Below are positions 23,459 through 31,915 of a DNA stretch of 64,000 bases, one piece after another. The translations under genes and the position numbers were made by a program. Source of the stretch: Nostoc linckia NIES-25. Lineage in GTDB: Bacteria > Cyanobacteriota > Cyanobacteriia > Cyanobacteriales > Nostocaceae. The stretch spans positions 19,047-83,046 of the forward strand of contig NZ_AP018223.1 of assembly GCF_002368035.1 (NCBI RefSeq), given 5' to 3'. Positions within the stretch are counted from its first letter, which is position 1; every line of letters starts with the position of its first letter. Below the pieces are notes generated by a model, which was not told where the DNA came from, searched no databases, and saw only the letters and a program-made list of their open reading frames with translations.

Positions 23459-24109
23459 CTATCGCCGACGTTCTTGGAGCTTGCGATATACAGATTTTAA
23501 ATCAACTTGATGATGAGCTAGAGCCACCAAAGTATGATATAGCAAATCAGCGACTTCACCAGCGATCGCCTCTGGTTCATCATCCTTAAAAGCCATTACC
23601 ACCTCAGCACTTTCCTCACCGATTTTCTTTAAAATTTTATTGTCACCGCCTGCAAATAACTTGCAGGTATAAGAACTTTCAGTAGGATTATCCCGGCGAT
23701 CGCATATTGTTTGAAATAATTGTGACAATGTATCTCCTGGTGGAGGAGCTATTTTTCCTTCTATTTGGTGAAAGCAACTCCGTTCTCCTGTATGGCAAGC
23801 AATATCTCCTACTTGCTCCACCCCGATGAGCAAGGCATCACTATCACAGTCATAACGAATACTCTGCACTTTTTGGATGTGCCCAGAGGTCGCTCCCTTG
23901 TGCCAGAACTCTTGGCGAGAACGACTCCAAAACCAGGTTTCTTGTGTTTCTAAAGTCTTTTGTAACGACTCCTGATTCATCCACGCCATCATCAGGACAG
24001 TGCCATCCAAATAATCTTGGACAATTGCAGGCACCAGACCCCGTTCATCGTAGCGAATTTCCTCAACAGGAATGGCGTAATGTAGCGAATGCGAATCGTT
24101 AGAATACAT
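23459..24109 (-). CDS. hisIE: Bifunctional phosphoribosyl-AMP cyclohydrolase / phosphoribosyl-ATP pyrophosphatase
   Basis: 216 residues, steps 2 and 3 of histidine synthesis. The HisI half (about 1-120) has VLMMAWMNQESLQKTLET, FWSRSRQEFWHKGATSGH and DCDSDALLIGVEQVGDIACH, with the zinc/magnesium Cys and Asp residues. The HisE half (about 125-216) has LSQLFQTICDRRDNPTESSY, KKIGEESAEVVMAFKDDEPE and EVADLLYHTLVALAHHQVDL with the Glu/Asp metal ligands. Fusion and order are standard. Ribosome site AAGGT precedes ATG 24109. The gene is monocistronic here, not in a his operon. Confidence 0.97.
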   Translation of the reverse strand: MYSNDSHSLHYAIPVEEIRYDERGLVPAIVQDYLDGTVLMMAWMNQESLQKTLETQETWFWSRSRQEFWHKGATSGHIQKVQSIRYDCDSDALLIGVEQVGDIACHTGERSCFHQIEGKIAPPPGDTLSQLFQTICDRRDNPTESSYTCKLFAGGDNKILKKIGEESAEVVMAFKDDEPEAIAGEVADLLYHTLVALAHHQVDLKSVYRKLQERRR

Positions 24110-24213
24110 ACCTTGCTAGTCTGGTCTAATGAGAATGATTCATGGATTCACGATACCATTCTAAATAGCGCAGGTGGTATGTTTTTTTTAAATTCAGTTA
24201 TTTTAACTTAGCT

Positions 24214-24423
24214 CTAGGCAATAGCATTTCGTTCCATAGCAGAGTGCATCTTCACAGCACTCAGCGCGACTTGATGAGCTTTAGAAGCCTCACCATACCA
24301 ATGAATTGCCGAGTTAAAAGCTGCCCGATATAGATCCTGGGATGCCTCAGATAATCGAGTCCTAATATCAAAAGGCAAGTCTTCATTAGACTTGTATAAG
24401 ATATTGTTATTTTCTTGGTTCCG
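24214..24423 (-). pseudogene. ChaB-family protein, no standard start codon (possible pseudogene)
   Basis: The reverse strand encodes ILYKSNEDLPFDIRTRLSEA, SQDLYRAAFNSAIHWYGEAS and KAHQVALSAVKMHSAMERNA, then IA and a stop. YKSNEDLP and the AQD/Q-LYRAAFN-SA motif are typical of ChaB, a small protein linked to cation transport. The frame upstream is closed by TAG at 24424-24426, with no ATG, GTG or TTG before YKSNEDLP; the first usable start is TTG 24378, which would remove that motif. Either a non-standard start is used, or the gene is decaying. It lies between divergent hisIE and hemL. Confidence 0.65.
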
Positions 24424-24508
24424 CTAATTTTATACGATAGAAGTTCTAAGCAGCTTTTGACCCTATTCTAAGATAGAGCTTTTTATTGGCCACTGTTAGG
24501 AGAGAACC

Positions 24509-25807
24509 TTGGTAAATACCCCAATTAAAACAACAAAATCACAAGAAATCTTTGCCGCTGCTCAAAACCTGATGCCAGGAGGAGTCAGTTCTCCAGTTCG
24601 TGCTTTTAAATCTGTAGGCGGACAGCCTATAGTTTTCGATCGCGTTAAAGATGCGTATATTTGGGATGTAGATGGCAACCAATACATAGACTATGTAGGC
24701 ACCTGGGGCCCGGCTATTTGCGGTCATGCTCATCCGGAAGTCACCGCAGCGTTGCGTGAAGCCCTGGACAAAGGCACTAGTTTCGGTGCTCCTTCAGTAC
24801 TCGAAAATGTGTTAGCAGAAATGGTCATTGATGCCGTTCCCAGCATCGAAATGGTCAGATTTGTTAACTCTGGAACTGAAGCCTGCATGGGAGTTTTGCG
24901 GGTGATGCGGGCTTTCACTAACCGAGACAAAATTATCAAGTTTGAAGGCTGCTACCACGGACACGCAGATACATTTTTAGTGAAGGCGGGTTCAGGTGTG
25001 GCTACACTTGGTTTGCCAGACTCGCCAGGTGTACCAAAATCGGCAACTAGTGGGACTCTCACGGCGCCTTACAACGACTTAGAAGCCGTCAAAGCTTTGT
25101 TTGAAGAAAATAAAGATGAAATTGCTGGTGTCATTCTAGAACCAGTAGTCGGCAATGCCGGGTTTATTGCGCCTGATGCTGGTTTCCTGGAAGGATTACG
25201 AGAACTTACTCAGGAGTATGGGGCGTTGTTGGTGTTTGACGAAGTGATGACGGGCTTCCGCATTGCTTACGGTGGCGCTCAAGAAAAGTTTGGCATCACT
25301 CCCGATTTAACAACTTTGGGTAAGGTTATTGGCGGCGGTTTGCCAGTAGGAGCTTATGGCGGTCGTCGGGATATTATGTCATTGGTTGCCCCAGCTGGCC
25401 CCGTATATCAAGCCGGCACTCTATCAGGTAATCCCTTGGCGATGACTGCCGGTATTAAGACTTTGGAATTGCTACAAAAGCCTGGTGCTTATGAGTATCT
25501 TGACCGAATTACTAAAAAGCTAGCAGATGGTTTGTTACAAGTAGCAAAAGAAACAGGCCATGCGGTTTGCGGCGGTCAAATCAGTGCTATGTTCGGCTTA
25601 TTCTTTACCTCTGGCCCAGTTCACAACTACGAAGATGCGAAAAAGTCTGATACAGCCAGATTCGGACGCTTCCATCGCGGTATGTTAGAACGCGGTATTT
25701 ACTTGGCACCTTCTCAATTTGAGGCTGGATTTACATCTTTGGCTCACACCGAGGAAGATATTGACCGGACTCTAGCAGCTGCACGGGATGTATTGTCTAA
25801 TTTATAG
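24509..25807 (+). CDS. hemL: Glutamate-1-semialdehyde 2,1-aminomutase
   Basis: PLP enzyme that makes 5-aminolevulinate, the tetrapyrrole precursor for chlorophyll, haem and bilins, by the C5 pathway. 432 residues from TTG 24509, supported by AGGAGAG seven bases upstream. Motifs: MPGGVSSPVRAF, CYHGHADTFLVKAGSG, VFDEVMTGFR (Asp to PLP) and the Schiff-base lysine in TLGKVIGGGLPVGAYGG at about 272. Length and motifs are typical. It is monocistronic, with an intrinsic terminator 110 bases downstream. Confidence 0.97.
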   Translation: MVNTPIKTTKSQEIFAAAQNLMPGGVSSPVRAFKSVGGQPIVFDRVKDAYIWDVDGNQYIDYVGTWGPAICGHAHPEVTAALREALDKGTSFGAPSVLENVLAEMVIDAVPSIEMVRFVNSGTEACMGVLRVMRAFTNRDKIIKFEGCYHGHADTFLVKAGSGVATLGLPDSPGVPKSATSGTLTAPYNDLEAVKALFEENKDEIAGVILEPVVGNAGFIAPDAGFLEGLRELTQEYGALLVFDEVMTGFRIAYGGAQEKFGITPDLTTLGKVIGGGLPVGAYGGRRDIMSLVAPAGPVYQAGTLSGNPLAMTAGIKTLELLQKPGAYEYLDRITKKLADGLLQVAKETGHAVCGGQISAMFGLFFTSGPVHNYEDAKKSDTARFGRFHRGMLERGIYLAPSQFEAGFTSLAHTEEDIDRTLAAARDVLSNL

Positions 25808-25918
25808 ACAGGAGTCAGAATTCACCAATCCAGAATTCAGAATAGTTTGTCCATAAGGATTATGAAGTTTTGGCGGAGCTTTCCTTGCTTTGCTCATAAG
25901 TTCTGAATTCTTCTTCAG

Positions 25919-25971
25919 AAAAAGGCGTCGTCGCCCCAACTTTAAAAAGATGGGATGACAGACGCCTTTTT
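25919..25971 (+). terminator. Intrinsic terminator after hemL
   Basis: AAAAAGGCGTC (25919-25929) pairs with GACGCCTTTTT (25961-25971); the interior can form an extra small stem. It lies between convergent hemL and the fasciclin gene and can act both ways. Confidence 0.75.
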
Positions 25972-26029
25972 AAGTTGTTAACTGTTGACCGTTAGCTGTC
26001 AACAGTCATCGGTTAACAGTTAATAAAAA

Positions 26030-26878
26030 CTACAAGTCAGGAGGCAAAATCACATTATCGATCGCGTGGATTACACCATTGCTAGCTGTGATGTCAGCCT
26101 GAGTGACTTTAGCATCATTGACAGTAACACCATTAGCAGAATCAACTTTAACGTTGATGACGCCACCTTCTAGGCTTTTAACTTCACCAGACTTCAAATC
26201 ACTAGACAATACTTTTCCAGGCACCACATGGTAAGTTAAGAGCTTGAGTAGCACTTCTTTGTTCTCTGGCTTCAACAAATCTCGCACTGCGTCTGCTGGT
26301 AATTTAGCAAAGGCCGCATCTGTGGGCGCGAAAATGGTCAAGTTATCTTTGCCTTGCAAAGCTTGAGTCAATCCTGCTGCTTTCAAAGCTTTGGTTAAGG
26401 TTGTAAAAGAGGCGTTTGATTCGGCCAAGGCTAACAAATTTTTGCCTTGAGTTTCGCTTGTCCCGCCTGATGGTGGAGTTGCAGGTGTGGTAGATGGTGT
26501 TTCTGTTGGGGGTGTGGTGGGTTCGGTTTCAGGGGTAGAAGGTGGGGTGACTTCACCAGGTGTGGCCCTACCACCACGGTTGTAGGGAGGCTCGTTGAAA
26601 ATACTCGGTCTGGGATTTAGCGTTCCACCACCACTGCTCTGGGCTACTGGCTGGCGTTTGGTATTGCCTTTTTCTGTTTCTACAACAGCGTTACTAGGGG
26701 TGTACTGAGCGTTTGCTTGAAGGCGCTGACCTCGATTATAGGGCGCTTCGTTGAAAATACTGGGGTTAGGATTTAATACCTCTTTGGCATCAGATGGTAA
26801 AGTCATGAGAAGGCTGAAACTACTTAAGCCTGCTATGCCTGCCAGCGTGGTCAGCAATTTGCCGTAATTTGTCTTCAT
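26030..26878 (-). CDS. Secreted fasciclin (FAS1) domain protein with doubled NPSIFNE motif
   Basis: 282 residues from ATG 26878 (MKTNYGKLLTTLAGIAGLSS); a further upstream ATG at 26941 adds an unlikely leader. Signal peptide, then two copies of an unusual 15-residue motif: LNPNPSIFNEAPYNRG and LNPRPSIFNEPPYNRG, about 55 residues apart. A Pro/Thr-rich linker (TPPSTPETEPTTPPTETPST) leads to a FAS1 domain: FTTLTKALKAAGLTQALQG, LTIFAPTDAAFAKLPADAV, LLTYHVVPGKVL, and ASNGVIHAIDNVILPP. FAS1 domains mediate adhesion at cell surfaces. The linker suggests an extended extracellular protein. Confidence 0.9.
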   Translation of the reverse strand: MKTNYGKLLTTLAGIAGLSSFSLLMTLPSDAKEVLNPNPSIFNEAPYNRGQRLQANAQYTPSNAVVETEKGNTKRQPVAQSSGGGTLNPRPSIFNEPPYNRGGRATPGEVTPPSTPETEPTTPPTETPSTTPATPPSGGTSETQGKNLLALAESNASFTTLTKALKAAGLTQALQGKDNLTIFAPTDAAFAKLPADAVRDLLKPENKEVLLKLLTYHVVPGKVLSSDLKSGEVKSLEGGVINVKVDSANGVTVNDAKVTQADITASNGVIHAIDNVILPPDL

Positions 26879-27521
26879 AAATTTTGTTTGTTTTTTTGTT
26901 CGCGCGTTACATAAAGATTTATAACATTTTGCTATGCACAAAATCTCACTTAAGAGGGAAGTAATCTTTTTCTTGCGAAATACTTCGTGCTAGTGAGGTT
27001 AAATACCCAACTTCGCTTACTAGCGATAATAAGTATTAAATATACTTAGTACGTATTTAATGTAAATTTACCAGATTTGCTTGACACTACAAATAGTTTA
27101 AAAGTTTCAGTTGCTGCGGTGTAAATTCTCTAAAAATATGAAAATCTCAGATTTACAAGCGATCGCTAACGATAACATCCGACAATTTATATGCAATATT
27201 TTTAGGTAATTTATGGTCAGTTAAAAAATTACGTTAAGAAAAGAGCGATCGCCAAAAATAGTGTAGCATATGATACTTTATATACCACGTTCCTTTAACC
27301 AGCAGAGATAATATATTGTTGATGTATATTTAGCATTTAGTAAATGCATAGTTGGACTTCTCAGTTAGATAGAGTATTTGACTGTTTTGAGTTCAAGAAA
27401 TTGTGTAGCGATCGCCTTGAACGAAGGTTAAATTTGCTATGCGAACAAGAAAGACAGCTATGCAGGAAATTGTCGCTATTAGTGCTTAAAATTTTTTTCA
27501 ATTTAGAAATTGGACAAGTTT
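26879..27521. other. Intergenic region upstream of fasciclin gene and secreted protein gene
   Basis: About 640 bases of AT-rich DNA with several HIP1 octamers; no gene is supported. A short open frame at 27344-27556 overlaps the next gene's start in another frame and has no recognised features. Confidence 0.4.
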
Positions 27522-28088
27522 ATGGTTGTATCAAAAAAGCTTTTTGCCCATCTTAACATTCACCATCAAGTTTCCGTTATTGCTTGCACTATTGCTACTG
27601 TAATCCTTGGTGTTGAATTTAGTATCACGGGGCAATCAGCCGATGCTCAGGTTGCCGCCCTGAATTGTGTAGGGACAGAGAATGTTACTTATAGTCCGCC
27701 TCTGACATTAAATCCTAAGCCAACTAATATCAACATAAACGGTCAATTTCAGATATGCAATGGTGATGCTCAAATTATTGGGGGATACTACAGTAATATC
27801 ATTCAATCTCCTAACTCATCATGTGCTCAATTAACTTCATTTCCCACCAATTTTACATATTTTTGGAGTGATGGGACAACGAGTATTGTATCTTTCGGTA
27901 CTGAAGTCGTAACTGGAGGTGTAGGCGTTATAAATGTAACATCCCCTGGATATGTTACTTCTGGACGCTATCAAGGTAGCCAGGTAGTAAAAACTCTTAC
28001 TCTTGTCGCATCACAATTAACAGGATGTGTAACTACTGGTGTTGCTCAATCCAGCGGTCTGGTAACACTGACTTTTGCACATTTATAA
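27522..28088 (+). CDS. Secreted hypothetical protein, Cys-containing
   Basis: 188 residues from ATG 27522 (MVVSKKLFAHLNIHHQVSVI); TTG 27510 would add four residues. A signal peptide runs ACTIATVILGVEFSITGQSADAQ. The mature part is beta-rich with Thr/Ser/Gly (TFWSDGT-type strands, TYFWSDGTTSIVSFGTEVV) and four Cys (LNCVGTE, FQICNGD, SSCAQL, TGCVTTG), so two disulfides are likely. No named family recognised. It may be an immunoglobulin-like beta-sandwich secreted or surface protein. It is flanked by long AT-rich spacers, suggesting a single-gene unit. Confidence 0.75.
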   Translation: MVVSKKLFAHLNIHHQVSVIACTIATVILGVEFSITGQSADAQVAALNCVGTENVTYSPPLTLNPKPTNININGQFQICNGDAQIIGGYYSNIIQSPNSSCAQLTSFPTNFTYFWSDGTTSIVSFGTEVVTGGVGVINVTSPGYVTSGRYQGSQVVKTLTLVASQLTGCVTTGVAQSSGLVTLTFAHL

Positions 28089-28601
28089 AGATTTTATCAG
28101 GCTTGCTTTTAAGAGAGTTCCAAAAAATAAAATCTAAAGGAAACTCTGTATAAGAATAATAATTATTCTTATATTGAGAAATGAAGTGAGAAGCTGGTGT
28201 TAGAAGCTTCTTCCTTCAGAAGTATTCAAAATAACTCTTACCTGAGAATTCTCATTTATAAGTTAGCGATCGCTATCCTTGTTTATAAGGGTGGCTTTGC
28301 TATGTACACTGAAATTAGTTTATTTATATACAGCCAATTAATTTATTTAATTATTTGATATCTATATTTTAATAAATCATATATTTTTGCTAAAAATCAA
28401 GCAATTAGTCAAATAGACAACTAAGTAACAACTTATTTCCTGCTCAAAGAATACCTAAATTTTTTTAATAGACCGTAAAGAACGCAAAGCAAGAGACAAG
28501 TAATGTGATGACAGGAAAGGAGTAATACCAATAAAATTTACTTAAACTAAAGATACAATTGTAAAGTTAAGAAGTAAACCAGTAGTTATAAGGTATAAAA
28601 T
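28089..28601. other. AT-rich intergenic region
   Basis: About 510 bases. A weak foldback AAATTAGTTTATTTATATACAGCCAATTAATTTATTTAATT near 28311 and HIP1-like GCGATCGC at 28266-28273 are all that stands out. Confidence 0.4.
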
Positions 28602-29396
28602 ATGCTTGAATTATACCAATGGGAACTATCGCAATACTCAGAGAAAGTGCGGCTAATTTTAGATTTTAAAGGATTAGATTATCGCAAAATAGAGGTTACG
28701 CCTGGGATTGGACAAGTAGAACTGTTCCGACTGACTGGTCAAAGACAAGTTCCAGTATTAAAGGATGGTAATAGATATATTGTAGATTCTACGGAGATTG
28801 CTAAGTATTTAGACTTAAAATATCCCGATCGCCCATTAATACCACAAGATGCCAAAAAACGAGGCTTAACTTTATTAATAGAAGAATGGGCGGATGAGTC
28901 CATTGGCATCAAAGGTCGTAAAGCGCTGTTTGCCGCAGTCAGCCAAGATCAAAATTTCCGCAAGTCTTTGTTACCCACATCCACGCCAGATATATTTAAG
29001 AGTCTAGTTGGAGGAGTACCCGCTGACTTGCTGACCGCGTTGGGTATTGGCGTAGGTTATAGTCCAGAGGTAATACACTCAGCGATCGCATCCTTAAAAC
29101 AAGACTTGGAAGCCTTAACATTATTATTGACAGATAGTCCTTATTTGACAGGGGATGAACCGACTTTAGCGGACTTAGCGGTGGCGGGTTTATCGATATT
29201 GCTGAAATTCCCCCCAGGCCCCTATTTAGATTTACCAGCATCTATCAGAGGTAAAGGACTGCCAATATTTGCCGAAAATCCTGATTATCAGGCATTTTTT
29301 AGCTGGCGCGATCGCCTTTACGCCCAATTTCGCAAACCTTTAATTACTACCACTCCACCATCGGCAAGTGCGCCAACTTCGATTCAAATTGATTAG
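28602..29396 (+). CDS. Glutathione S-transferase family protein
   Basis: 264 residues. N-terminal thioredoxin-like domain (about 1-78): MLELYQWELSQYSEKVRLIL, with Ser rather than Cys at the active helix (QYSEKVR), the cis-Pro QVPVLKDG and DSTEIAKYLDLKYPDRPLI. C-terminal all-alpha domain (about 85-225) with LLIEEWADESIG, SLKQDLEALTLLL, and LTGDEPTLADLAVAGLSILL. The tail (TTTPPSASAPTSIQID) looks disordered. Substrates unknown; GST-like proteins may conjugate glutathione or bind ligands. The gene is followed at once by repeat DNA that brackets the HerA-like gene. Confidence 0.88.
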   Translation: MLELYQWELSQYSEKVRLILDFKGLDYRKIEVTPGIGQVELFRLTGQRQVPVLKDGNRYIVDSTEIAKYLDLKYPDRPLIPQDAKKRGLTLLIEEWADESIGIKGRKALFAAVSQDQNFRKSLLPTSTPDIFKSLVGGVPADLLTALGIGVGYSPEVIHSAIASLKQDLEALTLLLTDSPYLTGDEPTLADLAVAGLSILLKFPPGPYLDLPASIRGKGLPIFAENPDYQAFFSWRDRLYAQFRKPLITTTPPSASAPTSIQID

Positions 29397-29399
29397 GGA

Positions 29400-29576
29400 A
29401 TGGTGATTAGGGAATGGTGATTGGGGACTGGGGACTGGTGACTAGGGGAAAAAGGCAAAGGACAAGGGGCAAAGGTAAGATCCCCTCTTTTCCCTTTAAC
29501 ATGAGTCCCTTTTCCCTACCCGAAGGGTTTTGACTAATGACCAATGACTAATGACTAATGACTAATGACTAATGAG
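29400..29576. repeat. Heptanucleotide repeat block, left arm of inverted repeat around the HerA-like gene
   Basis: Units GGGGACT, GGCAAAGG and, at the right, AATGACT repeated five times up to the start codon. Its core (GGCAAAGGTAAGATCCCC ... CGAAGGGTTTTGACTAATGA) matches, inverted, the block at 31312-31425 after the gene. Confidence 0.75.
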
Positions 29577-31307
29577 ATGAATTCGCGACAGCCATTAGGT
29601 TCGGTTATTCAAGGTTCTCTGACTGAAGGGTTAGAAGTGCGATTGCATCCTGACGTTTCTGTGGAAGACATGCGGGTAGGTAAATTCCTTGTTGTCCAAG
29701 GGATGCGATCGCGTTTTTTTTGTATGCTGACAGATGTGGCACTAGGAGCTGCTAATGCCCGAATTATTGCTAATCCCCCTAGTTGGGAAGACACTTTTTT
29801 ACGAGATGTTTTAGCGGGAAGCGGTACATACGGAACTATCAACCTCGCGCCGATGTTGATGTTTACCCCGGAATCTCAAGAATCTTTTTCCTCTACAAAT
29901 GGCAAATCAGCAAATCCTTTTTTACCATCAGTAACAGGTTTAGCTTCATTTGTGCCGCAAACCAGCACGACGATGGAATTATTGCCTGTTAAAACTATTC
30001 CTAGCCACTTTAGTCAAGTTTACGAAGCCAGCGTTGACGATTTTCGCCGGGTGTTTGGTTGGGAAGACGATCCCCAAAGGCGTAATTTCTCCATCGGCAA
30101 ACCTTTGGATATGGATGTGCCGGTTTGCATCGATTTGAATCGCTTTGTAGAACGCAGTAATGGGGTTTTTGGCAAATCTGGTACTGGTAAATCTTTTTTA
30201 ACGCGTTTACTTTTAGCTGGGGTCATCCGTAAAAGTGCGGCGGTCAATTTGATTTTTGATATGCACTCTGAGTATGGCTGGGAAGCTGTTGCAGAAGGTA
30301 AAAATGTCAATACCGTTAAAGGCTTAAAGCAATTATTTCCTAATAAAGTCGAAGTTTATACCCTCGACCCGGAATCGACAAAGCGCCGGGGTGTACGCGA
30401 TGCTCAAGAACTTTATCTGAGTTATGAGCAAATTGAAGTTGAAGATATTAAGTTATGTGGTAGAGATTTGGGACTTTCTGACGCAGCCTTGGATAACGCC
30501 AATATTTTGTATAGCGAATTTGGCAAATCTTGGATTGTGCAGTTGCTAAATATGAGTAATGAAGAGATCGAGATGTTCTGCGATGAGAAGCGCGGGCACA
30601 AAGGCTCGATTATGGCATTGCAGCGCAAACTCTTGCGGATGGACAGTTTGAAGTACATGCGAGCCGTATGCCCGCAGAATTATATCACTAAACTTGTCCA
30701 GTCACTGGAAGCCGGCAAGAATGTTGTGATAGAATTTGGTTCCCAGTCTAATATGCTCTCTTATATGTTGGTGACCAACATGATCACCAGACGTATCCAC
30801 GAGCATTACGTTAAGAAGGCAGATAAATTTCTGCAAACCAAAAATCCGAGCGATCGCCCGACGCCATTGATGATTACCATTGAAGAAGCACACCGTTTCT
30901 TAGACCCAGCAGTGGTACAAAGCACTATCTTTGGAACTATTGCCAGGGAGTTGCGAAAATACTTTGTCACACTTTTGGTAGTCGATCAACGTCCGTCGGG
31001 GATAGATAATGAAGTTATGTCCCAAATTGGGACTCGCATTACCGCTCTGCTGAACGATGAAAAAGACATTGATGCGATTTTTACGGGTGTATCTGGTGGT
31101 GGCGGACTGCGATCGGTATTGGCAAAGTTAGACTCTAAGCAACAAGCCTTGATTTTAGGTCATGCCGTTCCCATGCCAGTAGTAGTGCGTACCCGCCCTT
31201 ATGACGCAGCTTTCTACGAAGAAATTGGCGACCCAGCCTGGGAAGAAAAACCAGACGCAGAAGTATTCGCTGCTGCTGAACTAGCAAAGGCTGACTTGGG
31301 ATTTTGA
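29577..31307 (+). CDS. HerA-like / DUF87 ATPase
   Basis: 576 residues from ATG 29577. An earlier in-frame ATG at 29565 is created by the AATGACT repeat array itself. N-terminal beta-barrel (HAS-like: LGSVIQGSLTEGLEVRLHPD, GKFLVVQGMRSRFFCMLTDV), then the ATPase: Walker A NGVFGKSGTGKSFLTRLLLA near 195, VNLIFDMHSEYGWEA, Walker B TPLMITIEEAHRFL, arginine-finger-like ARELRKYFVTLLVVDQRPSG. This is the HerA family of hexameric translocases. HerA usually works with NurA nuclease, and none is adjacent here. The protein is widespread in cyanobacteria as a lone gene, so its role is unclear. Confidence 0.87.
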   Translation: MNSRQPLGSVIQGSLTEGLEVRLHPDVSVEDMRVGKFLVVQGMRSRFFCMLTDVALGAANARIIANPPSWEDTFLRDVLAGSGTYGTINLAPMLMFTPESQESFSSTNGKSANPFLPSVTGLASFVPQTSTTMELLPVKTIPSHFSQVYEASVDDFRRVFGWEDDPQRRNFSIGKPLDMDVPVCIDLNRFVERSNGVFGKSGTGKSFLTRLLLAGVIRKSAAVNLIFDMHSEYGWEAVAEGKNVNTVKGLKQLFPNKVEVYTLDPESTKRRGVRDAQELYLSYEQIEVEDIKLCGRDLGLSDAALDNANILYSEFGKSWIVQLLNMSNEEIEMFCDEKRGHKGSIMALQRKLLRMDSLKYMRAVCPQNYITKLVQSLEAGKNVVIEFGSQSNMLSYMLVTNMITRRIHEHYVKKADKFLQTKNPSDRPTPLMITIEEAHRFLDPAVVQSTIFGTIARELRKYFVTLLVVDQRPSGIDNEVMSQIGTRITALLNDEKDIDAIFTGVSGGGGLRSVLAKLDSKQQALILGHAVPMPVVVRTRPYDAAFYEEIGDPAWEEKPDAEVFAAAELAKADLGF

Positions 31308-31915
31308 TTTTAGTCATTAGTCCTTGGTCATTAGTCAAAACCCTTCGGTAGGGAAAAGGGAAAAGGGGGGATCTTACCTTTGCCCTTTGCCCTTTGCCCT
31401 TTTCCCCCAGTCCCCAGTCCCCAATTCGTAACATCCCTCCATTCCTAGAGCAAATCAAGTTCGGTTATCCCGCTAATTTTTAGCAACAGAAGAGGGGTTT
31501 TTAGCGTCACTATAGATGTAGTAAGTAATTTCAAGGAAGTTTAAAATTTTTTGGCAAAGCGGCATTTTTAAATTATAATTACAAGCTTTATCTTAAGATA
31601 CTTTACTATCTGCCCGATTTATCGTATTATAAAGCTAAGTAAAACTCATATCCACTTCGGATTTTTCAGTTACAGTCGGTAACTGGCTAAGAGAAGAATT
31701 CTCAAAAACGACCCAGCGTGCTTATAAAAGATTCAAAAATTTAGAGAAGGTAGGGGGAACCTATCTTAGGGGCTTACCGTCTTGACAACGGCTTTATCAA
31801 TCGATCTCATTGCTTTTGGTAGCTCCTAGTGTTCCGCGATCAATGTACTACCTTTATCAATTAACTTTAGTAAGAAAAATTACATTTTGTTTACGGAGTA
31901 GAGGACAACGCACCA
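31308..31915. other. Intergenic region upstream of sigma factor gene
   Basis: About 600 bases: repeat block to 31425, then AT-rich sequence presumably carrying the sigma-factor promoter and a long 5' leader. No gene is visible, and no promoter boxes were assigned. Confidence 0.4.
31312..31425. repeat. Heptanucleotide repeat block, right arm of inverted repeat around the HerA-like gene
   Basis: TAGTCATTAGTCC, AAAACCCTTCGGTAGGG, GGGATCTTACCTTTGCCC and CCCCAGTCCCCAGTCCCC in this order, the reverse complement of the left arm at 29400-29576 apart from a short indel. Confidence 0.75.

Noticed and set aside
27344..27556. 70-codon Cys-rich reading before the secreted protein gene
   Set aside because: Overlaps the start of a gene with a signal peptide, in another frame, with no ribosome site or family resemblance.
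29535..29577. Tandem array that might be read as CRISPR
   Set aside because: Units are 7 bases without spacers; it is heptanucleotide repeat DNA. No CRISPR array was seen anywhere.
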